In this document: positions 1 through 8,154 of the stretch, one piece after another | How the letters are laid out: each line of letters begins with the position of its first letter | How positions within the stretch are numbered: position 1 is the first letter of the stretch | Source: Actinacidiphila paucisporea | GTDB taxonomy: Bacteria; Actinomycetota; Actinomycetes; Streptomycetales; Streptomycetaceae | Assembly (NCBI RefSeq): GCF_900142575.1 | Contig: NZ_FRBI01000021.1 | Span: 63,459-127,458, forward strand | DNA: 64,000 bases | Direction: 5' to 3' | Notes under the pieces: generated by a model | Databases searched by the model: none | What the model was told of the DNA's origin: nothing | What the model saw: the letters and a program-made list of their open reading frames with translations, nothing else | Position numbers and translations under genes: made by a program

Positions 1-1911
1 AGATACGGGCCGCTGTGGGAGCTGGCCGAGGGGCTGGACTCGCTGGTGCACGGCATGGCCATGCACCCCTGCGGGGTGATCATCAGCGACGCGACGCTGC
101 TCGACCGCCTCCCGGTGCAGCCCACCCCGCAGGGCGACTACCCGATGGTGATGGCGGCGAAGGAGGAGGTCGAGGCGCTGGGCAACATCAAACTGGACGT
201 GCTCGCGGTGCGGATGCAGTCCGCGATGGCCCACGCCGTCGCGGAGATCGAGCGGACCACCGGCGACCGTATCGACCTGGACGACCCGGGGCAGGTCCCG
301 CTGGACGACGTCTTCGCGTTCAAGCTCATCCAGCAGAGCCAGACGATCGGCATGTTCCAGCTGGAGTCGCCCGGCCAGCAGGACCTGCTGTCCCGGCTGC
401 AGCCGCGGGACGTGCAGGACGTCATCGCCGACATCAGCCTCTTCCGTCCCGGCCCGGTCCAGGGCGGCATGCCCGAGCGCTACATCGCCGCCCGGCACGG
501 CGGTGACCCGCACTACGCCCACCCGGACCTGGAGCCGGTGCTCGCCGACACCTACGGGGTGACGATCTGGCACGAGCAGGTCATCGAGACGATCAGCGTC
601 CTGACCGGCTGCGACCTGGCGATGGCCGAGATCGCCCGGCGGGCGCTGGGGGACACCGGCCGGCTGCCGAGGATCAGGGACTGGTTCCACCACGAGGCCG
701 ACGCCCGCGGCTACACCCCCGAGGTCCGCGACCGGGTCTGGGCGAGCGTCGAGGCCTTCGGCGCCTACGGTTTCTGCCGGGCGCACGCCGTCGCCTTCGC
801 CGTGCCCGCCCTCCAGTCGGCCTGGCTGAAAGCGCACTTCCCGGCCTTCCTGCTGGCGGGACTGCTGGAGCACGATCCGGGGATGTGGCCCAAGCGGGTC
901 ATCGTCTCCGACGCCCGGCGTCGCGGGGTGCCGGTCCTGCCGGTCGACGTCAACCGCTCGAAGGCGGAGCACACCGTGGAGCGGGCCGACGGGGGCCGGT
1001 GGGGAGTGCGGCTCGCGCTGTCCGGAGTGCGCGGGATCGGCGCGGACGAGTGCGCGCGGATCGCCGCGGGGCAGCCGTACGGATCCCTGTCCGACTTCTG
1101 GCAGCGGGGACACCCCAGCCGGCCGGTCGCCGAACGCCTCGCCGAGATCGGCGCCCTGCGCGACCTGCACGACGGGCGGCTGACCCGGCGGGACCTGCTG
1201 CTCCAGATCGCCGAACTCCACCGGCAGTCCCGGGTCCGCACCGCGGGCGAGGGCCAGCTGCCGATCGAGGCGGGCGCGGTCGGCGGGGCGGAACCGAGCG
1301 GCCTGCGGGAGATGACCGGGCGGGAAGCCCTCGGCGCGGAACTGAGCACCCTGGGCATCGACGTCTCCAAGCACCTGATGGAGCACCACCACCGGCTGCT
1401 GCGGGAGATCGGCGCGACCGACGCCGCCCACCTGGCCGACCTGCGGGCCGGACAGCAGGTGCTGGTCGCCGGGGTGCGCGCCTCGACCCAGACCCCGCCG
1501 ATCGCCAGCGGCAAGCGCATCATCTTCGTCACCCTGGAGGACGGCTCCGGGCTGGTGGACCTGGCCTTCTTCGAGGATTCCCATGAGGCCTGCGCCCACA
1601 CGGTCTTCCACTCCGGGCTGCTGCTGGTCCGCGGGACGGTGCAGGTCCGCGGCACCCGGCGCACCGTCGTCGGCACCATGGCCTGGGACCTGGAGCGGAT
1701 CGCCGCCGCCCGGCGCGACAACGGCCCCGAGGCGGCCCTCGCGCTGCTCGGCGCGGACCGCCCGCAGCCCACCCCCGCGCAGCCGCGGCGCACCCTCGCC
1801 GACGGCACGGCGGGGGCCCGGCTGCACCCTTACGCCGACCTGGAGCCCGCCGGCAGCCGCTCAGCCGACCTGCGCAAGCTCGGCCACCGCAGCCCGGGAA
1901 GCGCGGGATGA
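1..1911 (+). CDS. dnaE2: Error-prone DNA polymerase III alpha subunit (DnaE2-type), 5' truncated by window edge
   Basis: C-family replicative-type polymerase used in damage-induced translesion synthesis. The frame is open from base 1, so the N-terminal PHP domain and two of the three catalytic aspartates lie upstream of the window. What remains is the C-terminal palm with the third conserved Asp (KLDVL, codon at 196-198), the motif GMFQLESPGQ, fingers containing FRPGPVQGG and AYGFCRAHA, a helix-hairpin-helix region, and an OB fold near the end (GQQVLVAGVRAS...FVTLEDGSG). The short C-terminus without a tau-binding extension fits DnaE2 rather than replicative DnaE1. Its stop overlaps the next start as ATGA (1908-1911), so it is translationally coupled to the Y-family-like gene. 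The DnaE2 versus DnaE1 assignment rests mostly on this context. Confidence 0.88.
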   Translation, partial: RYGPLWELAEGLDSLVHGMAMHPCGVIISDATLLDRLPVQPTPQGDYPMVMAAKEEVEALGNIKLDVLAVRMQSAMAHAVAEIERTTGDRIDLDDPGQVPLDDVFAFKLIQQSQTIGMFQLESPGQQDLLSRLQPRDVQDVIADISLFRPGPVQGGMPERYIAARHGGDPHYAHPDLEPVLADTYGVTIWHEQVIETISVLTGCDLAMAEIARRALGDTGRLPRIRDWFHHEADARGYTPEVRDRVWASVEAFGAYGFCRAHAVAFAVPALQSAWLKAHFPAFLLAGLLEHDPGMWPKRVIVSDARRRGVPVLPVDVNRSKAEHTVERADGGRWGVRLALSGVRGIGADECARIAAGQPYGSLSDFWQRGHPSRPVAERLAEIGALRDLHDGRLTRRDLLLQIAELHRQSRVRTAGEGQLPIEAGAVGGAEPSGLREMTGREALGAELSTLGIDVSKHLMEHHHRLLREIGATDAAHLADLRAGQQVLVAGVRASTQTPPIASGKRIIFVTLEDGSGLVDLAFFEDSHEACAHTVFHSGLLLVRGTVQVRGTRRTVVGTMAWDLERIAAARRDNGPEAALALLGADRPQPTPAQPRRTLADGTAGARLHPYADLEPAGSRSADLRKLGHRSPGSAG

Positions 1912-2927
1912 CGACCCCGCGCCCGAGGCACATCGCCCACCTGCACCTGCACGGCCTACCGGACGACGACCGGTACGCGGACGTGCTCGACCTGCTGGGC
2001 GGCATCACCCCGCACGTGCAGGCCTTCCCGCCCGACGCCGTCCAGCTCGACCTGACCTCGGCCCTCCGGTACTTCGACCGCGATCCCCACGACCTGGTCG
2101 AGATGGCGAAGCTCAGGCTCATGGGCCTGTACGGCATCGAAAGCAGCGCGGGCCTGGCCGGCAACCGCATGCTCGCCGCCATGGCGGCAGCCGTGTCGCA
2201 GCCCGGACACACCACCCGGATCCCCCACGACCAGGCCGCCACGGACGCCTGGCTCCGGCCGCGGCCGGTGACCGCGCTGCCCGGTGTCGGCCGGGCGACC
2301 GCCACCGCCCTCGGCACATACGGCCTGCACACCATCGGCCACGTCGCCGACCTCCCCGCGGCGACCCTCCAACGCCTTCTCGGAGCCGGCCCGGCCCGCC
2401 TCCTGGCCGAGCGGGCCCGGGGCCGCGATCCCCGCCCGGTCACCCCGCAGGCCCCCGCGGCACGTATGACCGCCGACCTCGTCCTCGACCGCGACTGCCT
2501 CGACCCCGCGCACCATCATCGTGCCGTGCTCGGACTGGCCGAGGAACTCGGCCGCAGGCTACGGACCGAGGCCCAGGTCGCCAGCCGGCTCATGCTCACC
2601 CTCCGGTACGCCGACCAGAGCGCCACCACCCGCACCCGCGCCCTGCCCGAACCCACCGCCCACTCGCCCCTGCTGGCCGTCACCGCCCTGGGCATCCTGG
2701 CCTCCCTCGGTCTGCAGCGCGCCAGGGTCCGCGGCTACGCGCTGACCGCCGACCGCCTGCGGCCCGCCGCCGACGCCACCCACCAGCTCAGCCTCGACCC
2801 CGCCGACACCCGCGCCCGCACCGTGGAGGCCGCCGCCGACCGTGCCCGCCACCGCTTCGGACCGGACGTCGTCCATCCGGCCACACTGGCCCCGGATCTG
2901 ACGGGCACGCGGCGCCGGGGGCGGTGA
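1908..2927 (+). CDS. Y-family DNA polymerase-like protein without catalytic N-terminus (ImuB-like role)
   Basis: 339 residues resembling the C-terminal two thirds of DinB/UmuC-type polymerases. GIESSAGLAGNRMLA (about residues 76-90) matches the palm segment that normally reads SxGIAxNKxLA. A helix-hairpin-helix (LPGVGRATATALGTYGL, about 124-140) and a little-finger domain follow. The N-terminal metal-binding DMDAFFA motif is absent. The position that normally reads SIDEAFLD reads DAVQLDL (43-49), so the catalytic Asp/Glu pair is lost. ImuB proteins that partner DnaE2 are likewise catalytically degenerate and act as clamp-binding adaptors; the ATGA coupling to dnaE2 supports that role here. 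No imuA-like gene is in view. It could also be a distinct actinobacterial family. Confidence 0.75.
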   Translation: MTTPRPRHIAHLHLHGLPDDDRYADVLDLLGGITPHVQAFPPDAVQLDLTSALRYFDRDPHDLVEMAKLRLMGLYGIESSAGLAGNRMLAAMAAAVSQPGHTTRIPHDQAATDAWLRPRPVTALPGVGRATATALGTYGLHTIGHVADLPAATLQRLLGAGPARLLAERARGRDPRPVTPQAPAARMTADLVLDRDCLDPAHHHRAVLGLAEELGRRLRTEAQVASRLMLTLRYADQSATTRTRALPEPTAHSPLLAVTALGILASLGLQRARVRGYALTADRLRPAADATHQLSLDPADTRARTVEAAADRARHRFGPDVVHPATLAPDLTGTRRRGR

Positions 2928-2941
2928 CGCAGGCCGCCGAT

Positions 2942-2988
2942 TTTTTACCCGCGCGTAACTATCCCTCGCTTTCTACTCGTGCGTAACT
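2942..2988 (+). promoter_or_regulatory. Two 19-bp direct repeats upstream of the lipase gene
   Basis: Copies at 2942-2960 and 2970-2988 share 16 of 19 bases (consensus TTTYTACYCGYGCGTAACT), set 28 bp apart. They lie in an AT-richer island about 85-130 bp upstream of the lipase start. Direct rather than inverted symmetry suggests an activator site, but no regulator is identified. They could instead relate to the end of the polymerase operon. Confidence 0.5.
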
Positions 2989-3070
2989 TTGTCATGAGCC
3001 CGGCAAGTCAGTGATCCGGATCACACAGGGCGAACGTGCCCCCTCATGTCCTGACCTGCGAGGAGATCCT

Positions 3071-3925
3071 ATGAAGCTGCCCTGGCGCCGGCTCTTGGCC
3101 GCGCTTTCCCTCACTGCGACGGCGGTGCTGGTCCCCACTGCCGCCGCGTCCGCCGGCTCGGCGCCCTCCAGTGGCTGGAACGACTTCTCCTGCCACCCCT
3201 CCGCGCAACACCCCCGCCCCGTCGTCCTGGTGCACGGCACCTTCGCCAACGGCACCGACAACTGGCTGGTCCTCGCCCCCTATCTGGTCGATCGTGGCTA
3301 CTGCGTCTACTCGTTCGACTACGGCATGCTGCCCGGCGAGAACCTGATCGGCGGCCTCGGACCGATCGCCGACTCCGCCCGGCAGCTCTCCGCCTTCACC
3401 GACCGGGTGCTCGCCGCGACGCACGCCCCCAAGGCCGACCTCGTCGGCCACTCCCAGGGCGGCATGATGCCGAACTACTACCTGAAATTCCTCGGCGGCG
3501 CCGCCAAGGTGAACTCCCTGGTCGCACTGGCCCCGGACAACCACGGCACCACCCTCGACGGCCTGACGAAGCTCCTTCCGTACTTCCCCGGCGCCGCGGA
3601 CTTCCTCCAGGACAACACCCCCGGCCTGGCCGACCAGGTGGCCGGATCCCCCTTCATCCGCACGCTCAACGCCGGTGGCGACACCGTGCCCGGAGTGCAC
3701 TACACCGTGATCTCGACCCTCTACGACGAGGTCGTCACCCCGTATACGACCCAGGCGCTGTCCGGGCCGGACGTCCACAACGTGCTGCTGCAGAACCTGT
3801 GCGCGGTCGACGTCTCCGAGCATGTCGCGATCGGCCTGACCGACCGCATCGCCTTCCACGAGGTGGCCAACTCGCTGGACCCCGCGCACGCCACTGCGAC
3901 GAACTGCCTGTCGGCCGTCAGCTAG
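3071..3925 (+). CDS. Secreted triacylglycerol lipase/esterase (Lipase class 2 family)
   Basis: 284-residue alpha/beta hydrolase predicted to hydrolyse acyl esters outside the cell. A signal peptide (MKLPWRR, hydrophobic stretch, TAAASAGS) ends near residue 29. The oxyanion region is VVLVHGTFANG (51-61). The nucleophile elbow is GHSQGG with Ser128. An Asp in LYDEVVTPY and a His near EHVAIG complete a plausible triad, with a short cysteine-containing C-terminus. The ATG at 3071 was chosen because GAGGAGATCCT sits just before it and the signal peptide begins there; the longer frame from 3011 adds 20 non-signal-like residues. It ends 8 bp inside the convergent cupin gene. Confidence 0.88.
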   Translation: MKLPWRRLLAALSLTATAVLVPTAAASAGSAPSSGWNDFSCHPSAQHPRPVVLVHGTFANGTDNWLVLAPYLVDRGYCVYSFDYGMLPGENLIGGLGPIADSARQLSAFTDRVLAATHAPKADLVGHSQGGMMPNYYLKFLGGAAKVNSLVALAPDNHGTTLDGLTKLLPYFPGAADFLQDNTPGLADQVAGSPFIRTLNAGGDTVPGVHYTVISTLYDEVVTPYTTQALSGPDVHNVLLQNLCAVDVSEHVAIGLTDRIAFHEVANSLDPAHATATNCLSAVS

Positions 3926-4292
3926 CCCACGGCGGGGATATCCGCGAACCGTCGGGCAGTATGGCTGTCAGACCCACACTCGTGGTGACCCACATGCCGG
4001 CCGGCTCCTCCGTCGGATTGGCGACAGCGAGGAGGGAGCCGGCCGGCGCGATCGCCACGTCACCCTCGCCGAGCAGCCGTGAGGCGCCGTCGATCGTCAG
4101 CTCCAGCGTGCCGGACAGAATGAGGAAGACCTCCTCGCGGCTGATCGTGTGAGGCTGCCCGCCGCTGCCGGCGGGCACCTCGCAGCGCCAGGCGCACAAC
4201 TCCTTACTGCCGAGCGCGGATGCCGCATGGGACACGAAGCGCACCCCGTGCATGTCGTGGACAACGGCTTCTCTCGCAGCGACGAAAGGCAT
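3918..4292 (-). CDS. Small cupin-domain protein
   Basis: 124 residues forming a single double-stranded beta-helix barrel. The motif region QPHTISREEVFLILSGTLELTIDG corresponds to cupin motif 1 with a glycine-rich turn, and PAGSLLAVAN corresponds to motif 2. Only part of the usual metal ligand set is visible (one His and two Glu), so catalysis is uncertain and a sensory or isomerase-like role is possible. It is transcribed divergently from the MarR gene at 4437, and the shared spacer carries repeated CTCAAG motifs, so MarR control is likely. Its 3' end overlaps the lipase end by 8 bp. Confidence 0.7.
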   Translation of the reverse strand: MPFVAAREAVVHDMHGVRFVSHAASALGSKELCAWRCEVPAGSGGQPHTISREEVFLILSGTLELTIDGASRLLGEGDVAIAPAGSLLAVANPTEEPAGMWVTTSVGLTAILPDGSRISPPWAS

Positions 4293-4354
4293 GGTGACCC
4301 CCAGAGGAACGGATCGGGCGGGCCGGACAGCGCGCCCGATAGGAAAGAGACTTA

Positions 4355-4428
4355 CTCAAGCAATTTACTCAAGTAACTTGCTCAAGCTGCTTTCCTACAT
4401 ACTCAAGCAGCTTGCTCACTGTGTCAAG
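4355..4428. promoter_or_regulatory. CTCAAG repeat array in the cupin/MarR divergent promoter
   Basis: CTCAAG occurs at 4355, 4368, 4381 and 4402, and GTCAAG at 4423, spaced 13, 13, 21 and 21 bp. Inverted partners (CTTG) make palindromes such as CAAGCAGCTTG at 4404-4414 and CAAGTAACTTG at 4370-4380. Spacings near multiples of a helical turn, placed directly before the MarR start, indicate an operator array, most likely for the adjacent MarR protein. Confidence 0.65.
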
Positions 4429-4436
4429 CTGCTCCG

Positions 4437-4883
4437 ATGAAGAACTCCGATGCGATGAGCCTGACCGCCGCGCTCCTCAGCGCGACGGGGTCCCTCGTCC
4501 AGGACATCCACACCGGTGTGGTGGCCCACGGCTACGACGATCTGCGCCCCACGCACGGCTTCGTCTTCACCCGGCTCGCCCCCGACGGCGCGACCGTCAC
4601 CGACATCGCCGCGCACCTCGGATTCACCCGGCAGGCGGCCAGCCAGATCGTCGACGAGCTGGAGCGCAAGGGATACGTGGAGCGCCGCCCGCACCCCGAC
4701 GACGCGCGGGCCCGGCTGATCCTGCTCACCGACCGCGGCTGGCGCTGCGCCCGCGTGGCCGAGGCGGCCGCCGCCGAGGCGGTCAGGCCGTGGGTGGAGA
4801 TGGTGGGCGAGCAGCGGCTGCTGGCGCTGCGCGACGAGCTGGTCGAACTCGCCCCGGCGGGACCGATCCGCCCCAGCTGGTGA
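4437..4883 (+). CDS. MarR-family transcriptional regulator
   Basis: 148-residue winged-helix dimeric repressor. Recognition helix region VTDIAAHLGFTRQAASQIVDELERKGYVERRPHPDDARARLILLT contains the typical MarR wing with the DDARAR signature. N- and C-terminal helices supply dimerisation. The ATG at 4437 follows the CTCAAG array immediately; no strong Shine-Dalgarno is visible, so a leaderless or weakly initiated message is possible, and ATG 4452 is an alternative. It probably autoregulates and controls the divergent cupin. The ligand is unknown. Confidence 0.85.
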   Translation: MKNSDAMSLTAALLSATGSLVQDIHTGVVAHGYDDLRPTHGFVFTRLAPDGATVTDIAAHLGFTRQAASQIVDELERKGYVERRPHPDDARARLILLTDRGWRCARVAEAAAAEAVRPWVEMVGEQRLLALRDELVELAPAGPIRPSW

Positions 4884-4950
4884 ACCGGCCGGCCGCAGCG
4901 CAGACCTGCCGGATCCGGCCGCTGTCAGTGCCGGGTGGCACGCTGATCCC

Positions 4951-6081
4951 ATGACCACCGACACCGCGGGACGCCAGTTCTGGGACGCCGCAGCCGACCG
5001 ATTCGACGACGAGCCCGACCACGGCCTGCGCGATCCGCGGGTCAGGGACGCCTGGGCGATACGGCTGCGGTCATGGCTGCCTGACCAGCCGTCTGACGTG
5101 CTCGACCTCGGCTGCGGCACCGGGAGCCTGGCGCTGCTCGCCGCCACGGACGGCCACCGGGTGACCGCGGTCGACCTGTCGGAGCAGATGGTCGCGCGGG
5201 CGCGCGCGAAGCTGGCGGACACCGGTGCCCGGGTGGTGGTCGGCGACGCGGCACGGCCGCCGGTCGGCGCCCGCCGCTTCGACGTGGTGCTGGTCCGCCA
5301 CGTGCTGTGGATGCTGCCCGACCCGGCCGCCGTGCTCCGGCACTGGACGCGGCTGCTGCGGCCCGGCGGCAGGCTCGTGCTGATCGAGGGCCGCTGGGGC
5401 GCCGTCAGCCCGGTCGGCATCACCGCGGACACCCTCGCCCGCCTGACCGCGGGCCTCGGCGGGTCCACCGTGATCCACCAGCTCGGCTCCGACCCCGCGT
5501 TGTGGGGCCGGGAGGTCGCCGACGAGCGGTACGCGGCAGTGGTCAGGCCCGCCCCGCCGCGACGGCACACCGAGATCGTCGACGTCCATCTTGTTCTGCT
5601 GCGCGGCCGGGACGTCCTGCTCGCCCGCCGGGCCGGTACCGGATACGCCGACGGGCTGCTGCACGTGCCCTCGGGGCATCTGGAGGACGGTGAGGACGTC
5701 AGGGCCGGGATGATCCGGGAGGCGGGCGAGGAGATCGGCGTCGACCTGGCACCGCACGAGCTGGAGGCGGCGGTGGTGATGCAGCACCGCAGCCCCGACG
5801 GCCGCCCCAGGATCGGCTGGTTCTTCACCGGCCGGCTCGCAGCCGGCGCCGAGCCGGTCAACCGCGAGCCGGACAAGTGCTCGGGCCTGGGCTGGTATCC
5901 GCTGGACGACCTGCCGCACGACATGGTCGCCTACTGCCGCGCGGGCCTGGACGCGTACCGCGCGGGGGTGCCCTTCCTGACGCACCTGCACGAGAGCGGC
6001 GACCGGATCGCGTTCGATCCGGACGGACCGGACCGGGCCGTCCCCCTGGCCGCACCGGTTGTGCCAGGATCCCCGATATGA
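4951..6081 (+). CDS. Fused class I SAM methyltransferase - NUDIX hydrolase
   Basis: One 376-residue chain with two enzyme domains. Residues about 1-205 are a class I methyltransferase: SAM-binding motif VLDLGCGTGSL (50-60), acidic loop AVDLSEQM (73-80) and post-motif LRPGGRLVLIEG. Residues about 208-345 are a NUDIX domain whose box runs G242-V264 and fits GX5EX7REUXEEXGU, with Ala at the first U position, so pyrophosphohydrolase chemistry is intact. The linker is short (PAPPRRHTE). The two substrates are unknown; fusion suggests that one metabolite or nucleotide derivative is processed by both domains. The stop overlaps the GntR start (ATGA, 6078-6081). Confidence 0.85.
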   Translation: MTTDTAGRQFWDAAADRFDDEPDHGLRDPRVRDAWAIRLRSWLPDQPSDVLDLGCGTGSLALLAATDGHRVTAVDLSEQMVARARAKLADTGARVVVGDAARPPVGARRFDVVLVRHVLWMLPDPAAVLRHWTRLLRPGGRLVLIEGRWGAVSPVGITADTLARLTAGLGGSTVIHQLGSDPALWGREVADERYAAVVRPAPPRRHTEIVDVHLVLLRGRDVLLARRAGTGYADGLLHVPSGHLEDGEDVRAGMIREAGEEIGVDLAPHELEAAVVMQHRSPDGRPRIGWFFTGRLAAGAEPVNREPDKCSGLGWYPLDDLPHDMVAYCRAGLDAYRAGVPFLTHLHESGDRIAFDPDGPDRAVPLAAPVVPGSPI

Positions 6082-6449
6082 CGTTGGAGATCACCATCGA
6101 CGCGAAGTCGGCCGTCGCACCGTACGAGCAGGTGCGCGGCCAGATCGCGGAGGAGGCGCGCGCGGGGCGGCTGCCGGTCGGCTACAAACTGCCCACCGTC
6201 CGAGGCCTCGCCGAGCAGTCCGGGCTCGCGGCCAACACCGTCGCCAAGGCCTACCGGGCGCTTGAGGCGGACGGTGTGATCGAGACCCGCGGCCGCCACG
6301 GCACCTATGTGGCCGCCGCCGACGCCCGCGCCCGCGAGGTGGCCGCGGCCGCGACCGCGTACGTCGAACGGAGCCGCCGCCTCGGCCTGGACCGCGCGGC
6401 GGCCCGCGCCGCCGTGGAGGAGGCGCTGCGCGCCGCGTACGGCGACTAG
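6078..6449 (+). CDS. Short GntR-family regulator (YtrA subfamily)
   Basis: 123 residues: an N-terminal winged helix (APYEQVRGQIAEEARAGRLPVGYKLPTVRGLAEQSGLAANTVAKAYRALEADGVIETRGRHGTYV) followed only by a short helical tail, the size and layout of YtrA-type GntR proteins. ATG 6078 overlaps the methyltransferase-NUDIX stop, so it is probably co-translated with it. Its own TAG stop (6447-6449) lies inside the terminal inverted repeat of the adjacent element, so the final residues may have been set by that insertion. Confidence 0.85.
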   Translation: MTLEITIDAKSAVAPYEQVRGQIAEEARAGRLPVGYKLPTVRGLAEQSGLAANTVAKAYRALEADGVIETRGRHGTYVAAADARAREVAAAATAYVERSRRLGLDRAAARAAVEEALRAAYGD

Positions 6450-6640
6450 GGCCTGTCCGGCGGATCATGCCGGGCCTGCGACGCCCGGCACCGCACCCCT
6501 CCCCCTGCCTTCGGCGGGAGGTGCCCCCAGCGTTGTCGAATCATCCTTGTACGACCCGGTACGAGGACGATTCTCCGCCTTGCGATGTACGGCACCGGAC
6601 GCCGCAGGCTGATCCGCCAAGATCCGCCGGACAGGCCCTA
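6447..6640. mobile_element. MITE-like element with perfect 20-bp terminal inverted repeats
   Basis: TAGGGCCTGTCCGGCGGATC at 6447-6466 is the exact reverse complement of 6621-6640, enclosing 194 bp with no credible gene. The outermost bases are TA on both sides, as expected for elements that duplicate a TA target (IS630/Tc1-type). The interior contains an inverted segment (CTCCCCCTGCCTTCGGCGGGAG) and the block TCCGCCTTGCGATGTAC, both shared with the 14202-14390 element. It is read as a non-autonomous insertion mobilised by a transposase elsewhere; no transposase gene is in the window. Confidence 0.7.
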
Positions 6641-6720
6641 GCCGTACTGCTCTGCGAGGCATGGGCCGTTGAGCGGCCCGTCCCCGCCGGGTGGACGCGC
6701 GTACCGCGGCGCGGGTCGTG

Positions 6721-7899
6721 TCACAGATACAGTCCGTCAGCGGCCTGGGCGGGGACCGGGAGCGCGGAGGTCGTACCGCGGCGCAGGGCGTACAGCTCGG
6801 CGAGTGTGGCGCCGTCGCGGCCGATGCCCTCCGGGGTGCCCAGCCAGTTCACGGCCTCGTCGCGGTTGAGCGGGCCGACCTCGATCCTGGCCAGGCAGCG
6901 GCCGGGGCGGACCACCGCGGGGTGCAGGCGCTCCAGGTCCTCGTTGGTGGTGATGCCCACCAGCACATTGCGGCCCTGGCCGAGCAGACCGTCGGTGAGA
7001 TTCAGCAGCCGGGACAGCGCCTGGCCGGTCTGGTGCTTGGCCTGACCGCGGATCAGCTCGTCGCAGTCCTCGAGCAGCAGCAGCCGCCAGCGACCGCCGG
7101 CGGTGCCGTCGTCCTCGCCGATCGCAATGTCCATCAGATAGCCGACGTCGTTGAACAGCCGCTCGGGGTCGAGAACGCAGTCGACCTGGCACCAGTCCCG
7201 CCAGGAGCGCGCCAGCGTACGCAGCGCCGACGTCTTGCCGGTGCCGGGCGGCCCGTGCAGGAGCAGCAGCCTGCCGGTGATGTCGTCCACGCTGAGCTTC
7301 ATCAGGCCGTCCATCGCCTCGGCGACCGGCGCGGTGTAATTGCCGCGCAGCTCCTCCCAGGTGGCGGCGGAGATCTGCCGGGTCGTGCGGTGCGGCCCGC
7401 GGCGCGGCGAGACGTACCAGAAGCCCATGGTGACGCTCTCCGGCTCCGGCTCCGGCTCGTCCTCCGCGTCCTCCACCGACGACTTGAGCACCTGCTCGGC
7501 GACGTCGTCGGTGACGGCCGCCACCGTGACGTCGGCGCCGCGATTCCAGCGGGAGATCAGGATCGTCCAGCCGTCGCCCTCGGCGAGGGTGGCGCTGCGG
7601 TCCTTGTCGCGGGCCTGCCGCAGGACGGTGGCGCCCGGCGGCAGCAGGGTGAGCCCGGACTTGACGGTGTCCAGCGAGGCGCCCCTGGCGAAAGGGTGCT
7701 CGCCCGAGGTGAAGCGGCCGAGGAAGAGCGCGTCCACCACATCCGACGGCGAGTCACTGTCGTCCAGCCGCAGGTGGATGGGAAGGGCGCGGTGCGGGGC
7801 GGTCGGTTCGGCGGCCCTGCCCGTTCCTGGTCCGGTGGTGGGCGGCACTTGCCTCCTCGGTTCACAGGGTGTCGCGGACATGTGTCCATGATCGGGCAC
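6721..7899 (-). CDS. AAA+ ATPase with DUF5925-like N-terminal region
   Basis: 392 residues. The C-terminal AAA domain has Walker A GPPGTGKT (216-223), Walker B LLLLEDCDE (about 273-281), sensor NVLVGITTNED and an arginine region HPAVVRPGRCL. The N-terminal half is a conserved actinobacterial domain of unknown role (DUF5925-like), joined by an acidic segment (EDAEDEPEPEPES). GTG 7899 has AAAGGA upstream; ATG 7881 is an alternative. No substrate or partner is evident. It is divergent from the small gene at 8155 across about 250 bp with no recognised feature. Confidence 0.8.
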   Translation of the reverse strand: MPDHGHMSATPCEPRRQVPPTTGPGTGRAAEPTAPHRALPIHLRLDDSDSPSDVVDALFLGRFTSGEHPFARGASLDTVKSGLTLLPPGATVLRQARDKDRSATLAEGDGWTILISRWNRGADVTVAAVTDDVAEQVLKSSVEDAEDEPEPEPESVTMGFWYVSPRRGPHRTTRQISAATWEELRGNYTAPVAEAMDGLMKLSVDDITGRLLLLHGPPGTGKTSALRTLARSWRDWCQVDCVLDPERLFNDVGYLMDIAIGEDDGTAGGRWRLLLLEDCDELIRGQAKHQTGQALSRLLNLTDGLLGQGRNVLVGITTNEDLERLHPAVVRPGRCLARIEVGPLNRDEAVNWLGTPEGIGRDGATLAELYALRRGTTSALPVPAQAADGLYL

Positions 7900-8154
7900 C
7901 CGCGTCCTTTTGGCCCAGTCTTTTTCCGTTCGGGTACCGCGCCGCCGGACACCCGCCGGCCCGTGGTCGGCGGCGGCGGCAGAACTGGAGTACGGTTCCT
8001 GCCACCGTTCGACTGCGGAACCTGGAAGTTGTCAACGCCCTTGTGGTGGTGGTGAATCGGGCTTCCGGGTCGGACGGGGGATGCGCACGTGACGCGGCGG
8101 GGCGATAGGGTTAGCCTGCCCGGGCCGGGTGCCCTCGTCAGGGTGGGGAGAGTC

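Noticed and set aside
1583..2986. 467-codon frame overlapping dnaE2 and the Y-family gene
   Set aside because: Pro/Arg-rich out-of-frame reading of two recognisable genes.
3011..3070. N-terminal extension of the lipase
   Set aside because: The extra 20 residues precede a proper signal peptide, and the ribosome site GAGGAGATCCT belongs to ATG 3071.
4412..4954. 180-codon frame overlapping MarR
   Set aside because: Out-of-frame shadow with Arg/Pro/His-rich product; the MarR frame has the winged-helix signature.
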